The notes beneath the pieces were generated by a model, which was not told where the DNA came from, ran no database searches, and saw only the letters and a list, made by a program, of their open reading frames with translations. Of a stretch of 64,000 nucleotides of DNA, positions 1 through 12,620 are shown one piece after another. Within the stretch, counting starts at the first letter, position 1, and each line of letters begins with the position of its first letter. This DNA comes from Gammaproteobacteria bacterium (GTDB taxonomy: Bacteria; Pseudomonadota; Gammaproteobacteria; Pseudomonadales; Halieaceae). Both the position numbers and the translations under genes were made by a program. The stretch is taken from assembly GCA_024644535.1 (NCBI GenBank), contig JAHEKX010000002.1, forward strand, positions 1-64,000, in the 5' to 3' direction.

Positions 1-1721
1 ATCGGGCTGGTAATAGCATCGCAATGCGGCATGTTAATCACATGCACGCGATCACTGCTTTCAAAGCCGGCCTCTTCGGGGGCGAACACATAGAGCTCGC
101 CACCGCGGGAGCGCACTTCTTCGAGATTGGAACGCAGTTTTTCTAAGAGCTCGTCGTTGGGGGCTACCGCAATGACCGGCATGTCTTCATCCACTAAGGC
201 TAAGGGGCCGTGCTTAAGCTCGCCGGCGGGGTAGGCCTCGGCGTGGATGTACGAGATCTCTTTTAGTTTAAGCGAGCCTTCAAGCGCAATCGGATAATAC
301 ACGCCTCGGCCCAGAAACAAGGCGTGATGTTTTTGTATGAACCGTTCTGATACAGCCTCTATTTGAGTGCGCTGTGCAAGAACGGCCTCGACATCATCAG
401 GTAAAGACCTAAGCGCCTGCAGCAGTTGATTTTGCAGCTGGGCATCCAAACCTTTCCGGCGGCCAAACGCTAACAACATGACCAATACACCCACGAGCTG
501 TGTGGTAAACGCCTTAGTAGACGCCACGCCGATTTCCGGGCCCGCTTGGGTTAAAAACACTAAGTCACTTTCACGTACCAAGGCGCTATTGTCTACATTG
601 GCTATAACGAGCGATGCCAAAAACTCTCCGGGGGCTGCATCGCGCAGGGCTGCCAGACTATCAGCCGTTTCACCCGACTGGGAAATTGTCAGAAGCAGGG
701 TGTTGGGACGTTTGGCACGAGCACGATAACGGAATTCCGAGGCAACCTCGACATAGCAAGGCATACCCAAATGCTGTTCGAACCAATATTTGGCCACCAT
801 ACCGGCGTGGTACGAGGTGCCACAGGCCACTATTTGGATGGCTTCGACTTGGTCGAAAATAGCGCTCGCGTTATCGCCAAAAATCGTTTCATCAACTGTG
901 GGCAAACCCGCATAGCTGACCGTTTCGGCCAAGACTCGGGGTTGCTCGTAGATCTCTTTTAACATGAAGTGATCAAAATCACCCTTACTGGCTTGGTCGA
1001 GTTTGTCTTTTAACTCAACAATCGGCCGTTCGGCGGTTTGGCCGTCGCGCGCCCACACGTGGTAGTGCTTTGGTGTTAAGCTAACGCGGTCACCTTCTTC
1101 TAGATAAATAAATCGGTTAGTGACTTGTCGCAGCGCTAGTGGATCAGAGGCGACAAAGTACTCTCCAAAGCCAATGCCTAAGACCAAAGGGCTACCATGC
1201 CGAGCCGCGGCAATACGCTCAGGGTGAGCAATATCTATCGCGGCAATTGCATACGCGCCCTGTAAGCGCTCAACCACTTGCTCTAGGGCCTTATCAAGGT
1301 CTTCGCCCTTGTGAAGCTCTAGGTAAAGTAAGTGGGCGATGACTTCCGAGTCGGTTTGCGAGCTAAACGCTATGCCTTGAGCCTGTAGTTCTTTGCGCAA
1401 GGCGTCGTGGTTTTCGATGATACCGTTGTGCACAATGGCGACACGGTTTTGACTGACGTGTGGGTGAGCATTTTCAGCAGACGGGACGCCGTGTGTCGCC
1501 CAGCGTGTGTGGGCAATACCAACGTGGCTACTCGACGGGTTGGCGTTAATCGCGTCCTCTAGATTGGCCACCTTGCCCTGATGCTTCGAGAGATAAAGCT
1601 CACCATTATCGAGTAAAGCAACACCCGCACTGTCGTAGCCTCGATATTCTAAGCTATGTAAACCTGCGAGTAAGATTTCTGAGACCGGACGTTGCGCGGT
1701 TGCGCCTACAATACCACACAT
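1..1721 (-). CDS. glmS: Glutamine--fructose-6-phosphate aminotransferase (isomerizing), 3'-truncated by window edge
   Basis: Makes glucosamine-6-phosphate from fructose-6-phosphate and glutamine, the first step to UDP-GlcNAc for peptidoglycan and LPS in the cytoplasm. The protein starts MCGIVG, so Cys2 becomes the N-terminal nucleophile of the class II glutaminase domain. HTRWATHG (residues 71-78) and HNGIIEN (about 98) are glutaminase signatures. Two SIS sugar-isomerase domains follow, with CGTSYHAG and SQSGETADS motifs. The 573 codons present lack about 36 C-terminal residues of the usual ~610. It starts 8 bp after glmU, so the two successive pathway enzymes are probably co-transcribed. Confidence 0.97.
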   Translation of the reverse strand, partial: MCGIVGATAQRPVSEILLAGLHSLEYRGYDSAGVALLDNGELYLSKHQGKVANLEDAINANPSSSHVGIAHTRWATHGVPSAENAHPHVSQNRVAIVHNGIIENHDALRKELQAQGIAFSSQTDSEVIAHLLYLELHKGEDLDKALEQVVERLQGAYAIAAIDIAHPERIAAARHGSPLVLGIGFGEYFVASDPLALRQVTNRFIYLEEGDRVSLTPKHYHVWARDGQTAERPIVELKDKLDQASKGDFDHFMLKEIYEQPRVLAETVSYAGLPTVDETIFGDNASAIFDQVEAIQIVACGTSYHAGMVAKYWFEQHLGMPCYVEVASEFRYRARAKRPNTLLLTISQSGETADSLAALRDAAPGEFLASLVIANVDNSALVRESDLVFLTQAGPEIGVASTKAFTTQLVGVLVMLLAFGRRKGLDAQLQNQLLQALRSLPDDVEAVLAQRTQIEAVSERFIQKHHALFLGRGVYYPIALEGSLKLKEISYIHAEAYPAGELKHGPLALVDEDMPVIAVAPNDELLEKLRSNLEEVRSRGGELYVFAPEEAGFESSDRVHVINMPHCDAITSP

Positions 1722-1729
1722 AGTAATTC

Positions 1730-3091
1730 CTACTTGTTTTTCTCGGGGCGTTTCCAACCCGAAATATTACGTTGTTTGCCTCGGCCAATAGCAAGTTCGC
1801 CTTGTCCTACTGTTTTGGTCACGACGGAGCCAGCACCCACAAACCCATCGGTTTCAATCGTGACGGGTGCAACAAGAGTTGAATTAGAACCGATAAACAC
1901 ATTGTCGCCCATCGTCGTTTGAAACTTATTAGCGCCATCGTAGTTACAGGTGATGGTGCCGGCACCCACATTAACGCCAGCACCCAGAACAGCGTCGCCG
2001 ATATAGGACAAATGATTTACCTTTGAACCTTCGCCCAGAACAGCTTTTTTGGTCTCGACAAAATTACCAATTTTGGTTTTGTCGGCAAGTTCAGTTCCGG
2101 GTCGTAAGCGCGCAAAGGGTCCGATGTTGGCCGAAGCTCCCACGATCGCTTGCTCAAGATGACTCATAGCGCAAATTCGTGTACCTGAACCAATGGTAGA
2201 ATTGCGGATGACACAGTTAGGCTCGATTATCACGCCATCACCAAGAACAACCTCACCTTCAAAAACAGCGTTAACATCAACAAAACAGTCTTTACCCGCC
2301 GTCAGTGTCCCACGGATATCTACGCGTGCCGGATCGGCAACGCCCAGACCTTGCGCCATCAAAGTTTGTACTTGTCGAAGTTGATATGCACGCTCAAGTT
2401 GAACCAGCTGTGCGCGCGTATTCACACCTTCGGTCTCTATAGCATCATCAACGGTCACAACCTGGACGTCGAAGCCATCGGTGACCGCCATAGAAAGCAC
2501 GTCAGGCAGATAGTATTCGCCTTGCGCGTTGTTGTTTGTTACTCGAGGCAAATACTTTTTCAGCATGAGCGCGGGCATCGCCATAACGCCTGTATTGACC
2601 TCTTGGACTCGAAGTTCATCGGCACCGGCATCTTTTTGTTCAACGACGCGAGCGAACAAGCCCTTATCGTCGCGTATCACGCGCCCGTAGCCTTGAGGGT
2701 CAGTCAAAACAGCTGTTAGTAGGGCGGGGCCTTGTGCAGCCTTTTCGACCAATGGTTCCAAAGTCGCCGGCCGAAGTAGCGGTACGTCGCCATACAGAAC
2801 CAGGACGGTGGCGTCGTCATCGAGCGCTGATATTGTTTGCAATACCGCATGGCCCGTACCTTTTTGTTCAACTTGTTCGACCCAAGTGAGCGCACTTTCA
2901 GCAAATGTTTGCCTGACGTGCTCGCCACCATGACCATACACAACGATCGTGTTACCGCTTTCAAGCGCAGCTGCAGTGTCGAGCACATGACCTAGCAGGG
3001 GTTTGTTGGCGATAGTATGCAGTACTTTAGGTGTCTCGCTTTTCATGCGCGAACCCCGGCCTGCTGCAAGTATTACAATATTAAGTGTCAT
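1730..3091 (-). CDS. glmU: Bifunctional UDP-N-acetylglucosamine pyrophosphorylase / glucosamine-1-phosphate N-acetyltransferase
   Basis: Acetylates glucosamine-1-phosphate and uridylates it to UDP-GlcNAc. The N-terminal nucleotidyltransferase domain has the LAAGRGSRM signature (about residues 8-16) and a YGDVPLL metal/UTP-binding segment. The C-terminal half is a left-handed beta-helix of hexapeptide repeats, with the acetyltransferase segment NVGAGTITCNYDG. The length of 453 aa matches E. coli (456). I chose the ATG at 3091, preceded by GGAGACACT. A longer reading frame exists upstream, but it adds 20 residues not typical of the family. Confidence 0.97.
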   Translation of the reverse strand: MTLNIVILAAGRGSRMKSETPKVLHTIANKPLLGHVLDTAAALESGNTIVVYGHGGEHVRQTFAESALTWVEQVEQKGTGHAVLQTISALDDDATVLVLYGDVPLLRPATLEPLVEKAAQGPALLTAVLTDPQGYGRVIRDDKGLFARVVEQKDAGADELRVQEVNTGVMAMPALMLKKYLPRVTNNNAQGEYYLPDVLSMAVTDGFDVQVVTVDDAIETEGVNTRAQLVQLERAYQLRQVQTLMAQGLGVADPARVDIRGTLTAGKDCFVDVNAVFEGEVVLGDGVIIEPNCVIRNSTIGSGTRICAMSHLEQAIVGASANIGPFARLRPGTELADKTKIGNFVETKKAVLGEGSKVNHLSYIGDAVLGAGVNVGAGTITCNYDGANKFQTTMGDNVFIGSNSTLVAPVTIETDGFVGAGSVVTKTVGQGELAIGRGKQRNISGWKRPEKNK

Positions 3092-3108
3092 AGTGTCTCC
3101 CCCGCACA

Positions 3109-3151
3109 ATAGTACCCTTACAGGCGCAATTTGCCATGACAATTTTGTCAT
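3109..3151 (-). promoter_or_regulatory. Putative glmU promoter with an inverted repeat
   Basis: On the minus strand a -10-like TACTAT (3109-3114) lies 18 bp before the glmU start. Upstream, at 3136-3151, is ATGACAA-tt-TTGTCAT, 7-bp arms with a 2-bp spacer, placed where a regulator would overlap the -35 region. The -35 itself is weak. The repeat is seen directly; its role as an operator is inference. Confidence 0.35.
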
Positions 3152-3159
3152 CTAGAAGC

Positions 3160-3183
3160 AAAAAACCCGACGCTAGGCCGGGC
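3160..3183 (-). terminator. Rho-independent terminator after atpC
   Basis: On the minus strand a GC stem GCCCGGC / GTCGGG (one G-T wobble) is followed by six T residues (A-run 3160-3165 on plus). It lies just past the atpC stop and separates the ATP synthase operon from glmU. Confidence 0.8.
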
Positions 3184-3208
3184 TTATAAACTATTACCGC
3201 CGGTTCAA

Positions 3209-3631
3209 TTAGCGGGTTTTCTGTCGAATCTTTTGCAGGGTTCGTAGCTGTGCCGCAGCTTCCGCTAAGCGCGCTGAAGCACGACCATAATCAAAATCTG
3301 CGCTTTGATTTTCCAGTGCCGCCGCCGCCTCTTGGCGTGCTTGCTCGGCCGCAGCTTCATCCATATCGTCTGCACGCAAAGCGGTATCCGCAAGAATCGA
3401 TACCACGCCTGGCTGAACTTCTAAAAAGCCGCCAGACACGTAGAAGATATCTTCTTCGCCGCCTTGCTTCACAATACGAACAGGACCAGGAACCAAAGAG
3501 GTTAGCAAAGGCGCGTGTCCATAACCCACGCCTAGTTCACCTAAAGTCCCCGTCGCTACCAACGTTTCAACCAAACCTGAGAAAATCTCTTGCTCGGCGC
3601 TGACGATGTCACAATGTATTGTCATGGCCAT
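3209..3631 (-). CDS. atpC: F1Fo ATP synthase subunit epsilon
   Basis: Epsilon subunit of the F1 central stalk, which couples rotation to catalysis and inhibits ATP hydrolysis. The 140 aa carry the typical start ([15 protein letters not shown]), a beta-sandwich domain (to about residue 85) and a C-terminal helical hairpin rich in Ala, Glu and Arg. It is the last gene of the atpIBEFHAGDC operon, 27 bp after atpD. An internal ATG two codons downstream is possible, but the AGGG element is better spaced for the start given. Confidence 0.96.
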   Translation of the reverse strand: MAMTIHCDIVSAEQEIFSGLVETLVATGTLGELGVGYGHAPLLTSLVPGPVRIVKQGGEEDIFYVSGGFLEVQPGVVSILADTALRADDMDEAAAEQARQEAAAALENQSADFDYGRASARLAEAAAQLRTLQKIRQKTR

Positions 3632-3658
3632 ACGCGATGTCCCTATCGTCAGTTATTC

Positions 3659-5071
<1,413 letters not shown>

Positions 5072-5117
5072 TTACTCTTACTTCGCGCATTAAATGCGCA
5101 CCAATTTGTTGCGACGC

Positions 5118-5981
5118 TTAGCTAATAGCCGCTGCGCCGCCCACTATTTCTGAAAGCTCTTGTGTAATTGCCGCCTGACGAGCTTTGTTATAAACCAACT
5201 GCAACTCATCAATAAGCTCACCGGCATTATCCGACGCGTTTTTCATCGCTAGCATACGAGCGGCCTGCTCGCATGCAGCGTTTTCGACAACAGCCTGATA
5301 AACCTGTGATTCGATATAGCGCGCCATCAATGACTCGAGCAGCTCTTCAGCATCAGGCTCATATAAGTAGTCCCAATGATGTGCCATATCACTTGTTTCT
5401 TCCGCAACGATTGGCAGTACTTGCCTAACCGTCGGTGTTTGAGTCATGGTGTTCACAAAATCGTTCGACACCAAATGCAGCTTATCGATCGTACCCGCCT
5501 CAAACGCGTCTAGCATCGTTTTCACGCTGCCGATTAAATCCGCTAAGGCTGGAGCTTCTCCAATGTCGCGAGTCGCTGCCACAACATTGCCACCAAAGCT
5601 ATTGAAGAACGAAGTTGCTTTTGCACCAATTAGACACAAATCGACCTCTACGCCTTGATCTGCCCACTGCTTCATGGATGCAACGGTTGCTTTAAACAAA
5701 TTTATGTTTAAACCGCCGCACAATCCGCGATCGGTCGAAACTACAATATAGCCGACTCGCTTAACCTCTCGTTCTTCCATGAAACGGTGGCGATACTCTG
5801 GCGTCGCATTAGCTAAGTGGCCAATAACGGCGCGGATGCGCGCAGAATAGGGCTTACCTAACTGCATACGATCCTGTGCACGACGCATTTTACTTGCGGC
5901 AACCATTTCCATCGCAGAAGTAATTTTCTGCGTACTTTGGATGCTGTTAATCTGCGTCCTGATTTCTTTTCCGACAGCCAT
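5118..5981 (-). CDS. atpG: F1Fo ATP synthase subunit gamma
   Basis: Rotor shaft of F1. The N-terminal helix ([36 protein letters not shown]) and the C-terminal helix ([37 protein letters not shown]) that form the coiled-coil shaft are clearly recognisable and complete. The length of 287 aa equals the E. coli protein. It sits between atpA (17-bp gap) and atpD (61-bp gap) in the operon. Confidence 0.97.
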   Translation of the reverse strand: MAVGKEIRTQINSIQSTQKITSAMEMVAASKMRRAQDRMQLGKPYSARIRAVIGHLANATPEYRHRFMEEREVKRVGYIVVSTDRGLCGGLNINLFKATVASMKQWADQGVEVDLCLIGAKATSFFNSFGGNVVAATRDIGEAPALADLIGSVKTMLDAFEAGTIDKLHLVSNDFVNTMTQTPTVRQVLPIVAEETSDMAHHWDYLYEPDAEELLESLMARYIESQVYQAVVENAACEQAARMLAMKNASDNAGELIDELQLVYNKARQAAITQELSEIVGGAAAIS

Positions 5982-5998
5982 ACCTCAGTCCCCGAACC

Positions 5999-7543
5999 TT
6001 ACCAAGCTTGCGACGCTTTAAAGGTTTCAATTGCTGATTTAAAGGTCGCTTCAATGTCACCGTCGTACTTGCCTGTGGCGACGATGTCGGTCATCAGCGC
6101 ACCGTGCTCAGCGTGCATGTACGCTAACAATGCATCTTCGAAAGGCAAAATCTTTGCGACTTCGATGTCTTTTAAATAACCTTCGTTGGCTGCATAAAGC
6201 ATGATGCCCATTTCGGCGATAGAGCGCGGTGAATACTGCTTCTGCTTCATTAGCTCAGTAACACGCTCACCGTGGTCAAGCTGGGCTTTAGTTGCTTCAT
6301 CAAGATCTGATGCAAACTGCGAGAACGCCGCCAATTCACGATACTGCGCCAGAGCAGTACGAATACCACCTGACAGCTTTTTCATAATTTTAGTCTGAGC
6401 CGCACCACCAACACGAGATACTGAAATACCCGCGTTCATAGCAGGACGAACACCCGAGTTAAACATATCAGTTTCTAAAAAGATCTGGCCGTCAGTAATT
6501 GAAATTACGTTTGTAGGTACGAAGGCAGATACGTCACCGGCCTGTGTTTCAATAACGGGTAACGCGGTCAAGGAACCTGTTTTTCCCTTAACTTCACCGT
6601 TGGTGAACTGCTCTACGTAGTCAGCGTTTACACGTGCCGCACGCTCTAACAAACGTGAGTGCAAGTAGAAAACGTCACCAGGATACGCCTCACGACCTGG
6701 AGGACGACGCAACAACAACGAGATTTGACGATAAGCGATAGCCTGCTTGGTCAAATCGTCGTAAATGATTAAGGCATCTTCACCGCGGTCACGATAATAT
6801 TCGCCCATAGTGCAACCCGCAAAGGGCGCCAAGAACTGCATTGATGCAGGGTCTGAGGCGGTAGCCGCAACGACAATCGTGTGACCCATTGCGCCGTGCT
6901 CTTCCAATTTACGAACGACAGCTGCAACCGAAGAGGCTTTCTGACCAACAGCAACATAGATACACTTAATACCCGTATGCTTCTGGTTGATGATGGCATC
7001 AACCGCGATCGCTGTTTTACCGATCTGGCGGTCACCAATAATTAACTCACGCTGACCGCGACCAATTGGCACCATGGCGTCGATCGCTTTTAAACCAATT
7101 TGCACAGGCTGGTCTACAGACTGACGAGCAATTACACCTGGTGCAACTTTTTCGATAGCGTCTGTGACAGTAGCGGCGATAGGGCCTTTACCATCAATCG
7201 GGTTACCCAGGGCGTCTACGACACGACCCTGCAGTTCTGGACCAACCGGAACCTCCAAGATTCGGCCTGTACAACGGCAGGTTTGACCTTCAGCCAATGA
7301 CTTATAGTCACCCAAAACCACGGCACCTACGGAATCGCGCTCAAGGTTAAGCGCCATACCATAGACACCTCCTTCAAACTCGATCATCTCACCGTACATC
7401 ACGTCGGTTAAACCGTGAATACGAATAATACCGTCCGTTACCGATACAATAGTACCCTCGTTTCGGGCTTCACTTGAGACATCAAGTTGGTCAATACGTT
7501 GACGGATGATGTCGCTAATCTCTGATGGATTCAGCTGCTGCAT
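5999..7543 (-). CDS. atpA: F1Fo ATP synthase subunit alpha
   Basis: Non-catalytic nucleotide-binding subunit of the F1 hexamer. It has a P-loop GDRQIGKT (residues 170-177), the N-terminal delta-contacting segment [13 protein letters not shown], and the family motif [22 protein letters not shown]. The length of 514 aa is near the E. coli 513. The start is 16 bp after the atpH stop with a good GAGGAACCGAGC element before ATG. Confidence 0.98.
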   Translation of the reverse strand: MQQLNPSEISDIIRQRIDQLDVSSEARNEGTIVSVTDGIIRIHGLTDVMYGEMIEFEGGVYGMALNLERDSVGAVVLGDYKSLAEGQTCRCTGRILEVPVGPELQGRVVDALGNPIDGKGPIAATVTDAIEKVAPGVIARQSVDQPVQIGLKAIDAMVPIGRGQRELIIGDRQIGKTAIAVDAIINQKHTGIKCIYVAVGQKASSVAAVVRKLEEHGAMGHTIVVAATASDPASMQFLAPFAGCTMGEYYRDRGEDALIIYDDLTKQAIAYRQISLLLRRPPGREAYPGDVFYLHSRLLERAARVNADYVEQFTNGEVKGKTGSLTALPVIETQAGDVSAFVPTNVISITDGQIFLETDMFNSGVRPAMNAGISVSRVGGAAQTKIMKKLSGGIRTALAQYRELAAFSQFASDLDEATKAQLDHGERVTELMKQKQYSPRSIAEMGIMLYAANEGYLKDIEVAKILPFEDALLAYMHAEHGALMTDIVATGKYDGDIEATFKSAIETFKASQAW

Positions 7544-7559
7544 GCTCGGTTCCTCAATC

Positions 7560-8096
7560 CTACGAATTCATTGCTTCGGCCAGTTTGTTTAAACGGCCGC
7601 GCACCGACCCGTCGATCACCAGATCGCCGGCTCGAATCACCACACCGCCGATAAGAGAGCTATCGGTTCGAGTGTGAACATTTATGTCTTTCTCTAATTT
7701 TCCTTTTAGCACTGCCACCAAACTTTGGGTTTGGTCGTCAGACAAATCAAAAGCAGATACCACTTCCACTTCCACAGACGCTTCGAGGTTTGCTTTTAAT
7801 TGGTTAAACTGTGCTTGAATACTAGGCAATAGCGCTAAGCGACGGTTGTCGGCCAGCACTTTAACAAAATTAGCAAAACCACCATTGGCATCAACACCCA
7901 AGACCTCGATGATGACAGAGGACAACTGTGTAGGCGTTTTGGCTGGATCACCAAGAAGTTGCGCTATTTTTGGCTGTGCAACAACCCTAGATGCGGCCTC
8001 TAACTGGCTTGCCCAATCGGCCAATTGCGATTGACCCTGAGCATAAGCAAACGCCGCTTTGGCGTAAGGTCTTGCTAGGGTAGTCAACTCGGCCAT
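7560..8096 (-). CDS. atpH: F1Fo ATP synthase subunit delta
   Basis: Stator subunit linking the top of F1 to the b-subunit dimer. The 178 aa have the N-terminal helical domain ([15 protein letters not shown]) and the conserved C-terminal segment [25 protein letters not shown]. It follows atpF after only 2 bp, suggesting translational coupling. Confidence 0.96.
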   Translation of the reverse strand: MAELTTLARPYAKAAFAYAQGQSQLADWASQLEAASRVVAQPKIAQLLGDPAKTPTQLSSVIIEVLGVDANGGFANFVKVLADNRRLALLPSIQAQFNQLKANLEASVEVEVVSAFDLSDDQTQSLVAVLKGKLEKDINVHTRTDSSLIGGVVIRAGDLVIDGSVRGRLNKLAEAMNS

Positions 8097-8098
8097 GG

Positions 8099-8572
8099 TT
8101 AGTGCAACTCCGCTGTTAACTTGCTAACTAAATCGGCGTGTGCCGACTGGTCTATCGCGGCACCAAGCACTTTTTCAGCACCCAGGAAGGTTAAGCTCGC
8201 TAATTCCGCACGAAGCTCTGCTTTTGCTCGATTTTTTTCTTGCTCGATTTCAGCTAACGCCGAAGCCTTAACTTTTTCCGCTTCGGCAGATGCAGCGTTT
8301 TTTGCTTCTTCAATTAAAGCATTCGCGCGCTTGTTAGCCGCGTCAATGACACTGGCTGCTTCTGCTTTAGCTGCTTTCATTTGTTCGACAGCGCGTTTTT
8401 GCGCCAGCTCAAGATCGTGACTCGCACGGTCTGCCGCTGCTAAGCCGTCAGCAATTTTTTCGGCGCGTTCTTGCATTGCTGCAACAATGGGTGGCCATAC
8501 GTATTTCATGCAGAACGCAACAAATACAATAAAAGCGACCATTTGGCCGATAAGAGTTAGATTAATATTCAC
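8099..8572 (-). CDS. atpF: F1Fo ATP synthase subunit b
   Basis: Peripheral stalk of the ATP synthase. One N-terminal membrane helix (about residues 5-27, [23 protein letters not shown]) is followed by a long Ala/Glu/Lys-rich coiled coil, the layout of subunit b. The length of 157 aa matches E. coli (156). The start codon is GTG at 8572, with AGGAGCAAGGC just before it. Confidence 0.96.
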   Translation of the reverse strand: MNINLTLIGQMVAFIVFVAFCMKYVWPPIVAAMQERAEKIADGLAAADRASHDLELAQKRAVEQMKAAKAEAASVIDAANKRANALIEEAKNAASAEAEKVKASALAEIEQEKNRAKAELRAELASLTFLGAEKVLGAAIDQSAHADLVSKLTAELH

Positions 8573-8636
8573 GCCTTGCTCCTCATAAATACGGAGCTCA
8601 CGGCTGTGAGCTCCAGCGTTTTAGTGGGGCTAGAAA

Positions 8637-8873
<237 letters not shown>

Positions 8874-8898
8874 CTAGGGTTGTTTTAAAGTCAAACTC

Positions 8899-10187
<1,289 letters not shown>

Positions 10188-10217
10188 AACTTTTAGAGGC
10201 CGCGTGCAAGCGGGCGA

Positions 10218-10246
10218 ATTATAGAGATTAAGCCCTTAAGGTTCAA
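10218..10246 (-). promoter_or_regulatory. Sigma-70-type promoter of the atp operon
   Basis: On the minus strand TTGAAC (10241-10246) and TATAAT (10218-10223) are separated by 17 bp, a near-ideal sigma-70 promoter. Transcription would start close to 10211, about 25 bases before the atpI start. This is the best promoter match in the left arm and fits a highly expressed operon. Confidence 0.82.
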
Positions 10247-10293
10247 CTTAAAGCTCTCGATAAAATGAGGATTATTCACCAGAAGAATCGCGC

Positions 10294-11181
10294 CTAGCTG
10301 ATATGAGCCAATATTCCGTCTAATTCATCGAGTGAATTATAAGCCAAAACCAGCTTTCCTTTGCCTTTTCGCCCGTGCTGTATCTGGACTTTAGCACCTA
10401 GTTTAGACGCGAGTTCTGTTTCTAGCGCTTTAATATTGGGGTCTTGCTTTAGTTGTTCCTTATTTTGGTTGTCGCCTTCTAGTTGCCGCGCTACGAGAGC
10501 CTCGGTTTCACGAACGGTTAAACCCTTGGCAACCACCCACCGAGCCGCCGCGGCCTGCTGGTCTTGAGGCAAACCTAGTAATGCCTTGGCATGACCCATT
10601 TCAATATCACCGCGCTCAAGCAAAACTTGCGTTTCCTTAGGAAGAGACATTAAGCGTAAAAAGTTAGCAATCGTGGATCGTGATTTACCTACCGCAGTTG
10701 CGACTTCTTGTTGTGTCAATTCAAATTCTGTTTGTAAGCGATGTAAAGCAATAGCTTCTTCCATTGCGTTCAAGTCTTCGCGCTGAATATTTTCGATTAA
10801 CGCCATTGCCAACGCAGTTTCGTCGCTAAGCTTACGCACTAATGCGGGAATGGTATCTAAGCCGGCTAATTGGGTGGCTCGCCAGCGTCTTTCTCCGGCG
10901 ATAAGTTCATATTTTTGCGGTGCAATTTCTCGAACAACGATTGGTTGCATTACTCCTTGAGCCCTAATGCTCGCGGCTAATTCCTCTAAGGCTTCAGGTT
11001 CAATATCACGTCTCGGCTGATACTGCCCTCGTTGGATAAGCTCGACTGGCAACTTTTTTAAGGTGGCGTAATCACCCAAGTCTTGCTCTGTATTATTACT
11101 CTCTGAAGAAGATGCTTCGTGGTTCGTTTCACGTAACAACGCGTTTAAACCTCTACCCAAACCTCTTTTTTTTGCTGACAT
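10294..11181 (-). CDS. parB: Chromosome-partitioning protein ParB
   Basis: CTPase and DNA clamp that loads at parS and spreads, giving the ori domain its segregation handle. The N-terminus (KKRGLGRGLNALL) is the ParA-contacting peptide. The ParB/Srx domain has IRAQGVMQPIVVRE and the C-motif ELIAGERRWRA. A helix-turn-helix (LTQQEVATAVGKSRSTIANFLRLMSLP) precedes the C-terminal dimerisation domain. The length is 295 aa. It lies 5 bp after parA. Two perfect matching parS sites lie in recF, about 11 kb away. Confidence 0.97.
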   Translation of the reverse strand: MSAKKRGLGRGLNALLRETNHEASSSESNNTEQDLGDYATLKKLPVELIQRGQYQPRRDIEPEALEELAASIRAQGVMQPIVVREIAPQKYELIAGERRWRATQLAGLDTIPALVRKLSDETALAMALIENIQREDLNAMEEAIALHRLQTEFELTQQEVATAVGKSRSTIANFLRLMSLPKETQVLLERGDIEMGHAKALLGLPQDQQAAAARWVVAKGLTVRETEALVARQLEGDNQNKEQLKQDPNIKALETELASKLGAKVQIQHGRKGKGKLVLAYNSLDELDGILAHIS

Positions 11182-11186
11182 ACAAT

Positions 11187-11963
11187 TTACCTGTTTGCTG
11201 TACTCTGGCGCCGCACTAATTCGGCAGCTAAAGCCAAATAGGCTTTGGCGCCCGCTGATTGTTTATCATAATGCATAGCGGGTAGGCCATGACTAGGCGC
11301 TTCGGCCAAGCGAATATTCCGAGGTACCACTGTACGAAACACTTTTTTCCCAAAAAATTCATGCAACTGATTGGACACATCGTTCGTTAAACTCGTTCTT
11401 GGATCAAACATAGTTCGGAGTATACCGACAATATCCAAACCGGGGTTCAAATGTTCTTTCACGCCATCAACCGTTTCGAGCAGGTCCGATAAACCCTCTA
11501 GAGCAAAATATTCACACTGCATAGCAATAATAATGCCATTTGCTGCCACCAAACCATTTACCGTTAACATTGTAAGCGTCGGAGGGCAATCAATTAAGAT
11601 GTAATCGTATTGGTCTTGTATTTTCTGCAGGCTTTTGCGCAAACGTGAATCTCGCCCTATTTCGCCCATCAATTTAACATCGGCTTCAGTTAAGTCGCTA
11701 TTTGCAGGCAAGACATCAAACCTGGCGACTTCTGAACGGGCGATTGCTTTAGTAATTTCAACTCGGTTTAACAATACATCGCAAACCGTTAAGTCGAGTT
11801 CGTTTTTGTTGACCCCAGACCCCATGGTTGCATTACCTTGAGGATCTAAGTCAATTAACAATACGCGGCGCTTCATAGCCGCCAGAGAAGCCGCAAGATT
11901 GACGCAGGTTGTCGTTTTACCTACGCCACCTTTTTGGTTTGCAATAGCGATAATCTGTGGCAC
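11187..11963 (-). CDS. parA: Chromosome-partitioning ATPase ParA (Soj)
   Basis: Deviant Walker-type ATPase that binds nucleoid DNA as an ATP dimer and moves ParB-parS complexes. The deviant P-loop KGGVGKT is at residues 11-17, the A' motif LLIDLDPQGN and the Walker B YILIDCPPTL follow. At 258 aa without an N-terminal HTH this is the chromosomal (Soj-like) type, not a plasmid ParA. It abuts rsmG (stop and start one base apart), as in Pseudomonas. Confidence 0.97.
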   Translation of the reverse strand: MPQIIAIANQKGGVGKTTTCVNLAASLAAMKRRVLLIDLDPQGNATMGSGVNKNELDLTVCDVLLNRVEITKAIARSEVARFDVLPANSDLTEADVKLMGEIGRDSRLRKSLQKIQDQYDYILIDCPPTLTMLTVNGLVAANGIIIAMQCEYFALEGLSDLLETVDGVKEHLNPGLDIVGILRTMFDPRTSLTNDVSNQLHEFFGKKVFRTVVPRNIRLAEAPSHGLPAMHYDKQSAGAKAYLALAAELVRRQSTANR

Positions 11964-12620
11964 TTAATTAACCTTATTCGTAGAAAGCGCGGTGGCAATA
12001 ATCAGATGCCGTTCTTCCGGTAAGTACGGCACCGATAATGGAATTACTTTATTAATATCGCACAGCGACGAGGCTTCGGCTAGTTCTGACTCAGGATACC
12101 GGCCTTTCATGGCATAAATCTGACCCTTAGGCGTTAATCGCGGTAATGCCAGTTCAATAAAATCAAAAAGTGACGCAAACGCTCTTGAAATAACAATATC
12201 AAAGGTGTGCGTTAGCTCGGCCGTGTTTGCTCTTGCATGGACAACATGTAAATTAGACAAAGTTAGTTCGTAGCCAACTTGCTGCATAAAACGCGTTTTC
12301 TTAATATTGCTGTCTAAGCCAAAAACCGTTAAGCCTGGGTAAACTATAGCCAGAATCATGCTGGGTAACCCTGCGCCGGCGCCAATATCGAGCAGGCTTC
12401 GCGCTTCCCCACAAAAAGGCACTACGCTTAAAGAATCTAGAATATGCTTGATCAGCATTTCCTCTGGATCGCGCACAGCGGTTAAGTTGTAGGCTTTATT
12501 CCATTTTTGAAGTAAAGCCACATAAAGCAACAGTTGTTCTTGTTGCTGCTCACTTAAAGCCAGCTGTATTTGGTCGAGTCCTTGTTGTAAAAGCTGTGCT
12601 AGCGCCGGTTCGTTAGGCAC
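11964..12620 (-). CDS. rsmG: 16S rRNA (guanine-527-N7)-methyltransferase
   Basis: Uses SAM to methylate G527 of 16S rRNA in the 530 loop. The Rossmann-type SAM site [17 protein letters not shown] is present, with the family motif [15 protein letters not shown] and a catalytic-region [10 protein letters not shown]. The length of 218 aa is normal. It overlaps the 3' end of mnmG by 8 bp, the classical gidA-gidB pair. Confidence 0.96.
   Translation of the reverse strand: MPNEPALAQLLQQGLDQIQLALSEQQQEQLLLYVALLQKWNKAYNLTAVRDPEEMLIKHILDSLSVVPFCGEARSLLDIGAGAGLPSMILAIVYPGLTVFGLDSNIKKTRFMQQVGYELTLSNLHVVHARANTAELTHTFDIVISRAFASLFDFIELALPRLTPKGQIYAMKGRYPESELAEASSLCDINKVIPLSVPYLPEERHLIIATALSTNKVN

Noticed and set aside
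7015-7040. AtpA P-loop GDRQIGKT (Ile instead of the common Thr) as a defect
   Set aside because: The invariant Gly, Lys and Thr are present, and Ile at that position occurs in other gammaproteobacterial alpha subunits.
11126-11139. parS-like word at the start of parB (GTTTCACGTAACAA on plus)
   Set aside because: Only one half matches TTTCACGTGAAA; the other half is degenerate. ParB sites usually need most of both halves.
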